Assembly: GCF_010015445.1 (NCBI RefSeq)
Contig: NC_053123.1
Span: 11,998,434 to 12,062,433 of the forward strand
Length of the DNA stretch: 64,000 bases
Origin: Perca fluviatilis
Lineage: Eukaryota > Chordata > Actinopteri > Perciformes > Percidae
Reading direction: 5' to 3'
The position numbers and the translations under genes were made by a program. The notes under the pieces were generated by a model. The model did no database searches, was not told the origin of the DNA, and worked only from the letters and a program-made list of their open reading frames with translations. Below are positions 25,020 to 39,293 of this stretch, piece by piece. Every line of letters starts with the position of its first letter. The stretch's first letter is position 1.

Positions 25020-26192
25020 TATGTCATCCATTTGTGTTTGAATGGCTGACTAGTGAGTGAATTACTGAGTACAGACAGTAGCTGGGCGGGTGGTGACGTG
25101 TGATCATGTGACACTGGGAGTTACATAAACCATCAACAGAGATTAGCATGTGGCCCACTGATTTCCCAGCTCCTACACCATAAGCCCTCTGCCCTCTATA
25201 GCCTGAGACACGGATGTACAACAAAACTGTGGACATCCCTTCAGCAGCCCTCTTTTTTTACTGAGCAACGTGCAATTATGGGTCTCTTTAGAATAATGAG
25301 ACCACAGGAATGTAGATGTACTGAACATGCAACATAAATAGCTAAACGTCCACTGCCACGGTTCAGATGTGATGTATGAGGGACTTGACCGTACAGATTG
25401 TCCCAAAAGTCAAGGGTGACAGAGATTACAAATAAGACTACATATTTTTCTTGTCACATAAAAAGGTTGTCAGAACCACTGAGAGGTCAAAGTCATCTGG
25501 GATTTTGGTCATCTCGTCGAAACTGCAAAAGCAGCCCTGACACTTTCACTTGTTGGTTTAGTTGGCAGTTTAAAAAAATGAATCATGATTTTTTTTTTTT
25601 CTGCACACTCTGTAGTTTTCTATGCCAGCCCTCTGCGTGACAGACAACGGCCCTGTGCCTCGGGGTCTTATCTTGTCATTTCTCATTGAAAGGCCCCCTT
25701 AAGATGGCTTAGTGCCTCAGCAGACAGAAAACACAACATGCACTCGCAGGGCCTTCGCCGGCTTAGGGACAGCCGGCCAAGAAACAACAGGTAAAGCGTG
25801 AGCATAATGCAGGGGATTTGACTTGTCCTAACAGACTCCATGTGCTGCGGTGAATCAGTACCACAGGACTTCTGGTGGGTTCATGCAGTCATACGGCAGC
25901 GGCTGTTAGCTGAGTAACCGGTTCCAATTATCTTGAATCAAAAATCAAAAATCGACCTTCTGCCTCTCTCGCTATTAATAAGAAAAGTAATACAGTTGCT
26001 TGATCAACTAAAACTAAAAATTGGAAAGTACTAAGTTTTCAAAAACTTTCAAAAGGCTTAATATTCCCTATGTGGCATCCTAACATACCTGCAGCATCAG
26101 AATTCACTGTCACTGGATGGACATAACCACCACTTGGACTAGAGCGAATGCTGCAATGATGTGAAATGCAGCCTTTCACAAGCAGCTGATGT
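25020..26192. other. tsc22d1 intronic DNA upstream of the candidate exon
   Basis: It contains TGACGTG and TCATGTGAC (CRE-like and E-box-like) near 25095-25112 that could belong to a promoter for the candidate exon. Otherwise nothing was recognised. Confidence 0.35.
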
Positions 26193-26257
26193 ACAAACAT
26201 TTCATCATTTATATCAAAACAAGCTGATGTTTTGATATAAAATGATGAAATGTTTGT
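26193..26257. repeat. Near-perfect inverted repeat (hairpin)
   Basis: Two arms of about 29 nt (ACAAACATTTCATCA and its complement, then TATATCAAAACA) are separated by a six-base loop, AGCTGA. One single-base indel is the only mismatch. No target-site duplication is visible. Confidence 0.8.
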
Positions 26258-27529
26258 CAAATGTAAAGTCAAGCACTGAATGATTGTCAGGAAAAGTATT
26301 AGGCTACTCTACAGCAGGCCAACGTCACCAAAAGTGATTAGGGCAAGAGCCAACAGCAGCCTGATTATTGCCACACTCCACACCTGCTGGTAACTGGATA
26401 CACTCATTACTTGTACCTGTACTGGCAGTGAAAACCTACACTATACTTCAACACTTGAGACCGATCCTCCAATACCGTAAGGAGGAGACTCAAAACACAA
26501 CCTTTCCACCAAAACCACCTTTTGAATCCATTTGAGGTGCAACACATGCCATGCTTTTGCAGCATCATTGTTCATTTTATATCTACAATTATAGTTGTAG
26601 CAAGTCATCATCTAAACACTACATACGGTTCGCTCACTAGTTCAGTGTATATCTGGTATCTCCAATGATGAACGATTCTCAGTGAATGCTTTTTTTAGAC
26701 TTAAAATCATGTGCCAGAAAATAGACTTATAAAATGTAGTCAAGCTTTGCATAGCTACAAAATCAACAATTAGACATTAGAACAGATGTGCATAATAAAC
26801 AAAGAAATGCTAACTGAATACATTAGTACAGTTAATGTATGCATCCATTACCAGGCCCATTCATTAGTGCATGTTATAAACAAAAGCTTACTTTGTATAA
26901 AAATATTTTTAAAAAATAAAAAAAGAGAAAAGAAAAATCTATTTTTGCAAACACATGATAAAAATCACACAGTAAAGACAATCTAACCCGATTAAAGGCT
27001 GTTAAGTAAAGCAGCGGGGGAAATGGAAGTTAATAAAAGGGGCCTGGCATGTCCCAGCGATGAAAAAAGAGGCCTATTGAATTGTTGAATTGTAAAGGCT
27101 TTTGGCTGAGCTGTAGTTTGATAGTGGAAAGGACACACAGACTTTACCAGTAAGCCCTGGCAGTGGTTTTCCATAGTCGCACCCTGACTATGGAGAATGA
27201 CAGAGAGCTACTGAGTGAGTCAGTCAGAGAGGAAAGGGAGGAATGATGAGTGGCCATTTTGGCCTCCATACGTAAGAGAGAGAGGTGCTATTGGAGCATT
27301 CGGGCTGACAGCAGCAAGTCCTTAGTGCTCGCTCTATACTCCACTCAGGCACACACACACTGGGGGAGAGGCAGAGGGAGAGAAGGAGGGAGAGAAAGTC
27401 CGCCAGAGACACAAGAGCCAGAATGGCCCAGATCCACCGCCTCAGCACCATTACGGTCTCAAAAAGTCATGGAAACGGGGAGAGCTGAGAACCGATGCAA
27501 AGACAAATACATATTTCTAATAGGGTTTG
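26258..27529. other. tsc22d1 intronic DNA
   Basis: No exon or mobile element was recognised. The 27200-27450 part is purine-rich (GGGAGAG runs). Confidence 0.5.
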
Positions 27530-27537
27530 ATGTAGAT

Positions 27538-27873
27538 TAGGGTTGGGCGGTATCCACATTTTGATATCGTCAAACCTCCTCCCTATTTTACCGCAGTATA
27601 CGGTATTACCGTGACTAATTAAAAAGTATGATTTAAGGCTCAGACGGTTTCACCAAACTGTTGGCTTGTGCACCGTTCAGAAACTGAATACCAAACAATA
27701 ATAACATACCAACAACTTACAAAAAAACTACTTTCTCCTCCACACTGTCATGTGATGACAACCACACATAATTCCATAAATTATATTTTATATTTTTTTT
27801 AATGACTGTACTGAAACTAATACCGTTGCTATTTTTAAGACCCTGCAGTATACGGTATTACCGCCCAACCCTA
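27538..27873. mobile_element. hAT-type MITE (TAGGGTTGGGCGGTAT family)
   Basis: The termini are TAGGGTTGGGCGGTAT and CGCCCAACCCTA, with a perfect 8-bp target-site duplication ATGTAGAT at 27530-27537 and 27874-27881. It is 336 bp with no ORF. Confidence 0.88.
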
Positions 27874-28398
27874 ATGTAGATTTATTTTTGCACGGCGTTT
27901 AGACAGCCATTTAATTTGATCTCACACTGATATTCTGATTGATCCTTCCACTTAAGTTTAGCTAATCATCGGGTCAGATTTGTGCATTTAGGAAATGCCC
28001 TCTTATCTGCAATAAAAATGCAAAAATGTTAAAATGCATTACCATGTATGATACATGTTGGTGCATTTTTACAAAATGCAATTTAGGATACATGATGGAC
28101 GCAAACATATCCTCTCACTCTTCACACCATAGCAGATCTACTGGACTATCTGACCCACCTCAAGCACCAGCAACATAAACACACAGGGAAATCACATCTA
28201 GCAAATTGGCTTAACATGCAAAAACACACACAGGTGTGGTCCTTTAACATCCTTGTAAGGATTCAAGACAAAGAAATAGAACAAATGAAGTCACTTAATT
28301 ACAGCAGGTAGACCTTATGCTCCTGTTGCTAAATGCTAGTAAATTGCTCAACAAATAACATCTGCATTGTTTATTAAGACACTTTAATACCCACTGGT

Positions 28399-28401
<3 letters not shown>

Positions 28402-28441
<40 letters not shown>
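28402..28441. repeat. (CA)n microsatellite
   Basis: About 20 CA units. Confidence 0.9.
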
Positions 28442-28442
<1 letters not shown>

Positions 28443-29251
28443 ACATAAGTGTGTGTGAGCAGCAGGACTGAGTAATGTGGAGTGAAACCTGGCATTAAAA
28501 GGATTAGCAGCCAAAGAACACACAGCGTTCCGAGTCCAGAGGATAGAAGTAAAGGGCTTTTCAAACGGGGAGCGACACTTGGCCTGCGTAGTCACGTGGA
28601 TCCGCGGGGTCTACTACGCTCCTCATGTGAAGGACAACGCTCCGCGATTAAACGCCAGGCGACCATGGAGATTCTGTGCACTACTGTATCACTGCCGTAC
28701 AACTGAATGACATTAGCTGACTGTGGTAGGCCTATCATACTGTATATCCCTAATCGCAGGTCGATTTATAACAAATATTGGCAATACTAGTCTTTCCTTA
28801 CCATGGACTGTTGTTGATAGCTAAAGTTAGCAAAATTAGCATAGTCATAATTGCGGACGTTACCCGATAAATCCAGTCTTGTGCCGATGCTCTGACAAGC
28901 AAAAGCCCCGCTGTCTATGTCCTGATAACTGTTTAGAAAACCGTTGTATAAACTTAGCACAAAAATCTGAAAAAACACCAAACGAGTCAATGGCAGAATA
29001 AGCGGTTTGGCATTGGGAGAGAAGATTTGGCAAATGTTTCATGGGCGCAACCCACATACTACACATACAACCACAAATGCATGTTCCTTACAAATGGGGC
29101 ACCATTTGAAAGGGAACTAAACAGGCTTTCCAACGGTATAAGATTTATTGCCAAAAAGCATTGTTACCACAGAGAAATAAACTAGCAAACACAAATTTCC
29201 TTACTTTTTGTGCTAAGTTTATTTTAGTGAACTCACAAACCGCAAGAATCC
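28442..29251. other. tsc22d1 intronic DNA
   Basis: A GC-rich patch at 28560-28670 (CGTGGATCCGCGGGG) resembles a repeat more than an exon. Nothing else was recognised. Confidence 0.4.
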
Positions 29252-30269
29252 GGGCCAGATGTACAAACGCTTTTGCGCGAACTTCAGGCGTATTTGTTTC
29301 GCAACGTGCGCGTAAAAGCATGGCAAGGTATGTACAAACAGGCCGCACTGGAGGTAAAAGCGCAGACTGAAAATGGCAAATTGTGCTTTTCCGTGTCATG
29401 CAAATGCATTCACGGGAGGGTCAAGGGGAAAGTGGGAGTTTCCCATAAAGAGATCGGAGGGGAAGCGTAAAGTGCGCCTAATTACGTATTCCGCTGTATA
29501 TACAAAAAACGCCCGTTAAAGCGTGCCTCTATTTTGCGGTGAAAATTCTCCGCCTCTTAAAAGCAGGTGTAAACCAGCTGCAAGCAGGTTTCCTCGCATA
29601 TGCCTCCTGGTGAAATGGCAGCAGTAGTCCGAGCAAGACGAAGACATAGGCCAAGGAGACGAGCTGAAAGGATTTTTGCCACAAGGATCACACTTTTTCA
29701 GTCGAGTGAACACAAAATCATTAAGAGTTACAGATTAAGCAGCCATGCAATATTACAGTTACTGGAAGAAATCAAAGATGACATTGAATCTCCGACTCAG
29801 CGTTCACATTTCATTCCAGCAGTTGTGCTACATTACTACATTGCTATATTACAAATATTGGCATCGGGATCATTTCAAAACAGTCACAGCATCAGCAGTG
29901 GGAATATCGCAGTCTGCACTCAGCCGTATTATAGCACCAGTACTTAACGCTTTGCTACAGCGCACTAGTCAATACATACATTTCCCCACCACTAATGCCG
30001 AAATAACACGCATCAAGCTGTTACCTCATGCAGATCATCTTCGTTATCGCTAAATCTTAGTTTTCGCTGTTTTGACCGACTTGGTGGCTGATCCATGATA
30101 GAAAGATGCGCGCAATTTACGGTATAGTGGGCGGAGAAAGGCGCCGATTACCCGATGAACTGCAGGTTTGGTAAATACGACGTGAGCTGAAGTATCACAG
30201 CGTGCGCTTTCTGCGGGTTGGCCACGGCGCGGATAACGCCACATTCGCAAATGTACGTACATCTGGCCC
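29252..30269 (+). mobile_element. PIF/Harbinger element, internally deleted
   Basis: Terminal inverted repeats GGGCCAGATGTAC occur at both ends. The flanking 3-mers TCC and TCG are similar but not identical. The inside holds a broken HARBI1-like transposase N-terminus. The length of 1,018 bp is far short of an autonomous element. Confidence 0.8.
29600..30010 (+). pseudogene. HARBI1-like transposase remnant
   Basis: The N-terminal part of a Harbinger nuclease is readable in pieces: ARRRHRPRRRAERIFATR, YRLSSHAILQLLEEIKDD and ESPTQRSHFIPAVV. After a frameshift come SALSRIIAPVLNALLQRT then SQYIHFPTTNAE. The catalytic DDE part is absent. The copy is inactive, and its sense strand is opposite to tsc22d1. 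Confidence 0.75.
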
Positions 30270-32458
<2,189 letters not shown>

Positions 32459-32864
32459 AGATGCAAGATTACAAGTGAAGAGGACAGAGCAGTGAGTGGA
32501 TTAACAAAAGATGACTTCACCGTCAGGGCCTAATTCTCTGACGACAGCAAAGCTATCAAAAGCACAGCTTAGCTACAAACAAACAAACTGTTGTCTCCTG
32601 CACAGCTTTATAGTCAGGCAGGACAATACAGACGCTCTCACCATCATCATGCCACTTTCACTGAGGTGATGGATTCTTCTCTGGATATTTCTGCTCTTAT
32701 ATTCAGTATACTTGGATCCTGGCCTGGTTTGGTTGTGGTACAAATGATCAGCAGAATATCTTGCAGTAAATGCTGTTCACATGTACAGTCTTCACCCCTA
32801 CACGCTGCTGGCATACTTGTTAAGGCCACCCTTACAGAGTAGGATATTTCTGAGTTTACATCTG

Positions 32865-34409
32865 GGGTCTCATTTATAAAACTGTGCGTAGGATCCTTTA
32901 CTGAAAGTGTACGTACGCCCAAAAGCCAAAAATGGCGTACGCCAACAAAACATTTATAAAAATGATTTTTTTTTTTATAAAACCGTGCGTACGCACATCT
33001 GTAAGCAATGTTCCCTTTATAAATCACAGATTACCCACAAGTGTGCGTACGTGAATTAGCCTCTTATCCCGCCCTGTACACCATTTTTAACCATAAATAG
33101 TCAATGCAAAGCACCGCGTGAATGCTGATCAGTAGGTTAATGACCCTGGCAGTTGTTCTTTACACCGAATCATGACGACTGGTGGGGAAAAAGCAAAAAC
33201 ACTTCTCAGACACTCAGGAATTGCTGCAAATTGAATTATAATTTCGGCCCGTTCCCGCACAGTGTAGGGAAACCTGATCTATAGACCACCTATATTAATA
33301 ATACCGTCCAAAACGGCAGGCATTACGGCACTCGGGGACAGCTTCGATATACCAGACCTATATGATAAGATTTAACAGAACTATATATTATATCCAAACA
33401 AGTCTTAGCAATAAAGTTGAAGATTAATATAAATATTATATATAAACACTTAGCCGTCTGCCCTCTGGAAGCAGCCGGTTTCCCCCAGAGTGGCGAGGAC
33501 CTGTATTTGGACCGGGATGGCACGGTTCCGGCACGTTGCCCTCTCTACTGGACCCAATTCACTACATAGATCCAAGAGCACAGCTTTAGGGAATTTAAAT
33601 CGGCATATTAGCCAGTCATCGTCATAGTCCTCCTGCAGGGACAGCAGTGCCATCATGCAGCATTACACACAGGTTCACCGCAGTATTTTGTATGTTTACA
33701 ACAATTTGTGATTGTTAACACCTTGCCAAAAATCACAGCATCAACTAGTGGTATCCCCCACCCCGAGATACAATCTGAAGACGAAAGAAAGTCTAATAGG
33801 CAAACACACTTTTCTTCATGCAGGTTTTGTCACGGACAGTATTAAAGTTTGGACTGATAACGAGGACATTAAGGGTAACGATTGCGCGAGAACTTTAACG
33901 GCTGTATTTCCAGACTTTGACATTTGATGATATATGCACAGTATTAAAGACAGATATTTAGTTATTTACACTGTGTTCTGCAGTTATCTAATGCTAGGGT
34001 ACTTGATGCTACCATGTATTTCATGGAGTCGGGCCGTCTCCTCCTCCTGCGCTCTGTAGCGGACAATGTGACGGTGAGACCACGGCGATTAAATATTAAG
34101 AACGAATTTTACAAGGTGTTTATGGAACAAGTATCACTCAGTACAAGCGCAAATAACACTGCTGGATGTAATCTTCATGACAACGTGGATGATATGGAGG
34201 GAAGAAATGTGCGTGAGACATCAATACTTCACCGCCTCACCATCTGCGTCGCAAATTCCCATCGTCTCCAAAATGTGCGTAGGCATGGGTCAGAGTTTGC
34301 GTGCGGAGGACCGCACATTCTCCCGTCAAGTTTGTTTTTTTAGAAATCACAACCTTTGCGTGGGAAGTGGCGTACGCATGTTTTCAGCCCCGTTTATAAA
34401 AGGAGACCC
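32865..34409 (-). mobile_element. PIF/Harbinger element, internally decayed
   Basis: The termini GGGTCTCATTTATAAA and, on the other strand, GGGTCTCCTTTTATAAA are flanked by an identical 3-bp duplication CTG (32862-32864 and 34410-34412). Three-base target sites are the PIF/Harbinger hallmark. CGTACGCAC-type subterminal motifs recur at both ends. The inside carries a HARBI1-like remnant on the minus strand. Confidence 0.85.
33450..33656 (-). pseudogene. HARBI1-like transposase N-terminal remnant
   Basis: On the minus strand it reads MALLSLQEDYDDDWLICRF then KFPKAVLLDLCSELGPVE and IPVQIQVLATLGETGCFQ. This is the start of a fish HARBI1-type nuclease. The frame collapses afterwards and the catalytic core is not seen. 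Confidence 0.75.
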
Positions 34410-34760
34410 CTGGACAGCTTGGGTCATTGCTTTCTGAGCTCACCCAAAATAGCAAAGTATGTTGTACGGATTTACCAAGCAGCTAGAGGAAAGGTTTGCT
34501 GACATGTGACAAGAAATGCCATAGTCCGATACAACTTGTCTATCAACACATTTTATAACTGTATGCAGAAAGAGTAACTACAAACCACATCGCCATCTCC
34601 TGGTGAGAAATCAGAGTTCAATTCAAAAGTCCCCTGTTCTCCTTTGAAAAACTTGTAGATTTTAGTTATGGTGCTTTCTGTAACTTGCATCAAGTAAAAA
34701 AAAATAATTGGAGATTTGTGTTCTCTGTCACAGTGGACCTTCCTGACACTTTCGACCTCC

Positions 34761-35062
34761 TTAACCCTTGTGTTGTCCTTCGGGTCCCAGTGACCCGAAG
34801 GACAACACAAGGATTATGTACTTCCTTTTACTTTGTTGAGAATTGCTCTCTAAACCCTGTTTCTTGTAAAGTAAGTAAGTAAAGTTTATTTCTAGAACAC
34901 ATTTAAACACAGTTTAAGCTGACCAAAATGCTGTACAAACAAGAACTAAGGTGCTGTATTAACCCTTGTTTGGAGAGCAATTCTCAACAAAGTAAAGGGA
35001 AGTACATAATCCTTGTGTTGTCCTTCGGGTCACTGGGACCCGAAGGACAACACAAGGGTTAA
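34761..35062. mobile_element. TTAA-flanked MITE with hairpin ends
   Basis: TTAA then CCCTTGTGTTGTCCTTCGGG on the left, mirrored at the right end. Each terminus is itself a palindrome: CTTGTGTTGTCCTTCGGGTC is followed at once by its complement. The inverted match continues through GTACTTCC and GTTGAGAATTGCTCTC. The centre is a different repeat (AAGTTTATTTCTAG, CAAAATGCTGTACAAA) that may be a secondary insertion. Confidence 0.85.
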
Positions 35063-35150
35063 ATAAGATGCAACCTCATGCACTCTCTTGATTTTTCAGT
35101 TGATAATCAGTAGTCATTCTGACCGGAACAGAAAGAGGAGGATAACATTA

Positions 35151-35634
35151 GTCCGGTTACACACTGGCTGCGTGGCGTGAGCGTGGAGTTTCTGTTGCGT
35201 TTCTGCAAAATAGGCTACAGAATATTTCGTTCGGTATTGACAGGTGCAATATTAGAAACTCGATTTTTTTTAATTAAATTTATATCTGCATTTATATCAA
35301 AACTTAGAGACTTTCAAACATCAACATGTCATTTATTAATATGTATTTGTGTCAAAATGACATATAAACATCTTTTCCTATTCTATTTTGCCTGGAAACG
35401 CTTCCAACACGCTTCCAACACGTGACGTTCCGGTCACGTGTCGCGTGAAAAATAGGCGTTGGTTCCATTTCTAGCAGGCACGCGTTTTCGGCGCGGCTCG
35501 AGCCGCGCCTGAGACCTGCGTGTCACGCAGGCAGTGTGTAAGCTCTAACCTGTTAACATGGGAGCCGAAATATAAAACGGACATGCCACGCAGCTGAGAA
35601 GCTCACGCGATGCAGCCAGTGTGTAACCGGCCTT
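35151..35634. mobile_element. DNA-transposon-like element with 20-bp inverted ends
   Basis: The left CCGGTTACACACTGGCTGC is mirrored by GCAGCCAGTGTGTAACCGG on the right. The interior is GC-rich near 35480-35520 (GCGCGGCTCGAGCCGCGC palindrome). No matching target-site duplication was found, so the family is unassigned. Confidence 0.65.
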
Positions 35635-36712
35635 ACGCTGCCCTCCTATAACCTGGATTCTGCCACACTTGAAATAAAACTTGGATCATAGTGAGTCAAA
35701 ACAAAAATAACTTAAAAAGGTCTTACCTGTTGCAGAAAAAAAGGGTATAGTCCAAAGGGAAACATGAAAGAAAGAAAATCATAAGAATATACAAGGATGT
35801 ACAGATAATGTCTACTTTGAGTATCACTGTAAAAAAACAAATACATCTTATAGAAATAACCCTGCAGTCTTCCTGTCAATGGCAATAAAACATGGTTTGT
35901 AATTAAAAATCTAATTTGTAATATACGAACTGATGAAGTTCCCAGCCACAGTTGGATTCATCAACATTCCTCCTGAGCATAACACAGTTAATTATACAAT
36001 AGTATTTAGCCGTTAAAGACTTCAAGACATTCAAGAAGCCACATTATGTTACACTAACAGAGAAATGATTACTATTTCTATCAATTGCAATTGCATTTCT
36101 ATCAAATGTGCTTTGACAGTTGAAACTGAGTTGAGTAGTCTACTACCTTTCTTCCTTACACCTGGCACACTGAAAATTACCCCAATATTTACATGATGGA
36201 AAATACATAACTAAAAACAGCTGACTCAAAAAATTCACACTGGCTGTTAGAAGATGCATTGAGACTTCAGAGATCTAGGCTGGTATACACTGCCACCTGG
36301 TGGTAAATACTAGAGCCAATGCATGCCTTTTTACTAATTAAACTTCCACAAAAGACTTGGGGGGCAGTTAGAAAAAAATGTAAGTACAGAAGCAGTGATG
36401 ACTATTTTACCACTCAGTTTTGCCAAGAATGACTATTTTTTTGTTCTAACTTAATCAGTTTTTTGTTTTTTATGGATGAGGATAAATGTTCTATTGTCTA
36501 TTTTATGTTCATTTAAGAAAAAGAAAAAAGTATTATAATAAAGAGGCGTGGTTTACTTCATAGGCTGTGTACTTGTGTTACTACATTATCTGGGTCACAA
36601 CAGTGATAAAAACAAAGACCAAATGTTTTTAGCTTTGTCATGTCATTATTCTCCTCAAATGTTTACTACATAAGAGAAACCGTGAAATTAAATGCGTGGT
36701 TTTCTTTGCAGT

Positions 36713-36714
<2 letters not shown>
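35635..36714. other. tsc22d1 intronic DNA
   Basis: AT-rich; no feature was recognised. Confidence 0.5.
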
Positions 36715-36775
<61 letters not shown>

Positions 36776-36780
36776 CCCCA

Positions 36781-36846
<66 letters not shown>
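36715..36846. repeat. Two (CA)n tracts with an AACCCCACC spacer
   Basis: Tracts of about 29 and 32 CA units are separated by a short ACAACCCCACC interruption. Confidence 0.95.
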
Positions 36847-36848
<2 letters not shown>

Positions 36849-37480
36849 CTTCAATGGGCCCTAACAGTACTATGATCACAGTATTTTGGCTTTATTTGCA
36901 ATTGGAGGAAACTCATGAAGTGCATTTCAAAAAAAGTACTACTTATTTGGAAAATAAACTTTTAACAAAGCCAAAAATTAAGATCTTGACTGAGCAAAGC
37001 CTTTAAAATCATTTGGGTTCTGTGATGTAGTGTTTCTTATTAGCCACTAATAAGGCTCCTTAAACTCTAGCCTCTCATGAGCTGCACTGCTTCCAATTGT
37101 GACTCAATGAATATACTTAACAGCTTTCAATCCAGCCCTCTGTCCAGTCTGTACATAATCAACTCAAAGTGACCAGGTCCTCAATATCAGATCTCCACAC
37201 CCAGGCAGTAAGAGGTAAAACCACCCTCATCACACAGGGCCCTTCAATCTCACCCCCTCCATAACTCATTCCACCTTCCAACAATCAGGCCCTCCATTGT
37301 AAAAATCCTCTGCCCAGGACAAATATATATATCCATATCATTCATACCAACTGCCATTAACATGATGTACAAGCTACGTTAAAATTAGTACTGCAACACC
37401 CGAACATATTTGCACTTTACAGCCAAACTACTTTTAACTCTATGTGTAAATATATATGTATATATTTTTTAACTATGCAT

Positions 37481-37829
37481 TAGGGCTGGGCGATATGGAG
37501 AAAATCAAATATCACAATATTTTTCACTAAATACCTCGATATCGATACTGCAACGATATTGTAGTGTTGATTATTGATGCTTTCACAAAATATTGACACA
37601 ATGAGATTTTAGATAAATAATCATCAGTAATGTGGATATAATGACTAAGTGGATAAAGGCAAATAATAGAACAGTTACAACAGTCTGGTAAGTTCAGAAA
37701 AGTACATCACTTTACTGTAATGCAGCCTTTAAAACCAGGAAAAGACAACACCTATGCCATGTTACGATATCCAAAATATAAGATGATATCTAGTCTCATA
37801 TCACGATAGCGATATATTGCCCAGCTCTA
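37481..37829. mobile_element. hAT-type MITE (TAGGGCTGGGCGATAT family)
   Basis: It starts TAGGGCTGGGCGATAT and ends ATATTGCCCAGCTCTA. The flanking 8-mers CTATGCAT (37473-37480) and CTATGTAT (37830-37837) differ at one base. No ORF. Confidence 0.85.
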
Positions 37830-38100
37830 CTATGTATGTTATTATTCTACCTGTGTGAGCCATGTCAAAGACAACTTTACATCGATTTGCAACGGACAAC
37901 ATTTTGCGGATTCTAAAAGTCCAGGGCAGCAGAGGTTTAACCTGCAAGTCCAGACTTCCACTCAAGTTGAGGGCTTACGCACTTATAGCTCTTATTATTT
38001 TGCTTCCTGTGAATAGATTGCAACACTGCATATTAGTTCCTTTCATCCTAAAATATTTAGCCCAGGGGTTTCATAACAATTCATTCACATTACCATTTAT

Positions 38101-38530
38101 GTAGTCTCGTTTTGACAGACCTTCCTCCACCGCAGCGCTGCGGAGGAAAACGTGCTCTGGTTTATTGGCATTTCTTTAAACCAATCACAATCGTCTTGGG
38201 CGGCGCTAGGCACCGGGAAAAGCCGAAGCGCCACTGCAAAATAGCCCCAGGAAGGAACTTGTTCTGGTGGATCACTTGTACGTTCAAAAGTTTTTTTAGT
38301 CGTGCAACAGAAAACTCAGATTGGACAGATAGTCTAGCTAGCTGTCTGGATTTACCCTGCAGAGATCTGAGGAGCAGTTAACCATAGTCCTCATAAATCC
38401 ACCAGAGTTTAAAATGCCAACACAAAGAAAGCCCAAGGCAACGGACATCCGGCCTAAATGAGTTAAATACGAAAGAATTTCCATTGGCAACGGAGCAATC
38501 CCAGAAGTGTAACGTCAAGGATAGAGACTA
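38101..38530. mobile_element. Non-autonomous element with 8-bp target duplication
   Basis: The inverted ends TAGTCTCG and GAGACTA are flanked by a perfect CCATTTAT duplication (38093-38100 and 38531-38538), suggesting hAT-type transposition. The interior (CCTCCACCGCAGCGCTGCGG palindrome) is GC-rich. Confidence 0.78.
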
Positions 38531-39028
38531 CCATTTATTCGACTTTTACTGTACGACCGCTTTGTGAACAAAATAAATCTCACATGACTGATTCTCAAGA
38601 AGTCGCAGATGCTGAAGCACATGAAGGCACCAGCACATGCATAAACCTTTTCAAACAGATTCCCTTTCAATTGCAGCACCACTCACCACAAAATCTAATT
38701 TTTTAGAAAATAGAGATGATTTCATTATTACAGTGATTGACTGTATTAATTAACTTTTGCTATATCAATTACAATTGTTTTCAATATTTATGTACATTTA
38801 AATATTGTATATAAAATTAAGATCTCTATATATGGCAGTAATGTGATTGAGGTTTGTTTTTTCTTACCCTAATGGTGCAACATGATTATATAATCACCAT
38901 CAGATTTGTGACAAGGGTGTGGCCTATCAAAATATATAGAGAAATGCATAAGGAGCCAGAGTGCAACACTTTTTTCTTACTTGCAAGTCTACTTACAGTG
39001 ATCAGCACCTCACGACAGCCCTGGGTGT
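38531..39028. other. tsc22d1 intronic DNA
   Basis: AT-rich spacer between two MITEs; nothing was recognised. Confidence 0.5.
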
Positions 39029-39285
39029 TAGAGGTGTTGAAATTAATAAAAAAATAAAAAATAAAAATCGATGCATCGAATCGTGGACAAGGACGATGCT
39101 GCATCGATAATCGGCCGGCTCATTATCGATTATTTCCGTTTACAATTTAATGTAGGCCTAACAACATTTCTGTTGACATATTCTGGTATGTTTTGCACAT
39201 TCAGTTAGTGCCATGTGCTCAGTGCTGTAGTTTTATAATAATAATCGTAATCGAATCGGGAGATCAGTGAAGATTCACACCTCTA
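39029..39285. mobile_element. hAT-type MITE (TAGAGGTG family)
   Basis: It starts TAGAGGTG and ends CACCTCTA, with a perfect 8-bp duplication CTGGGTGT at 39021-39028 and 39286-39293. It contains ATCGATGCATCGAATCG-type sequence. It is 257 bp with no ORF. Confidence 0.85.
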
Positions 39286-39293
39286 CTGGGTGT

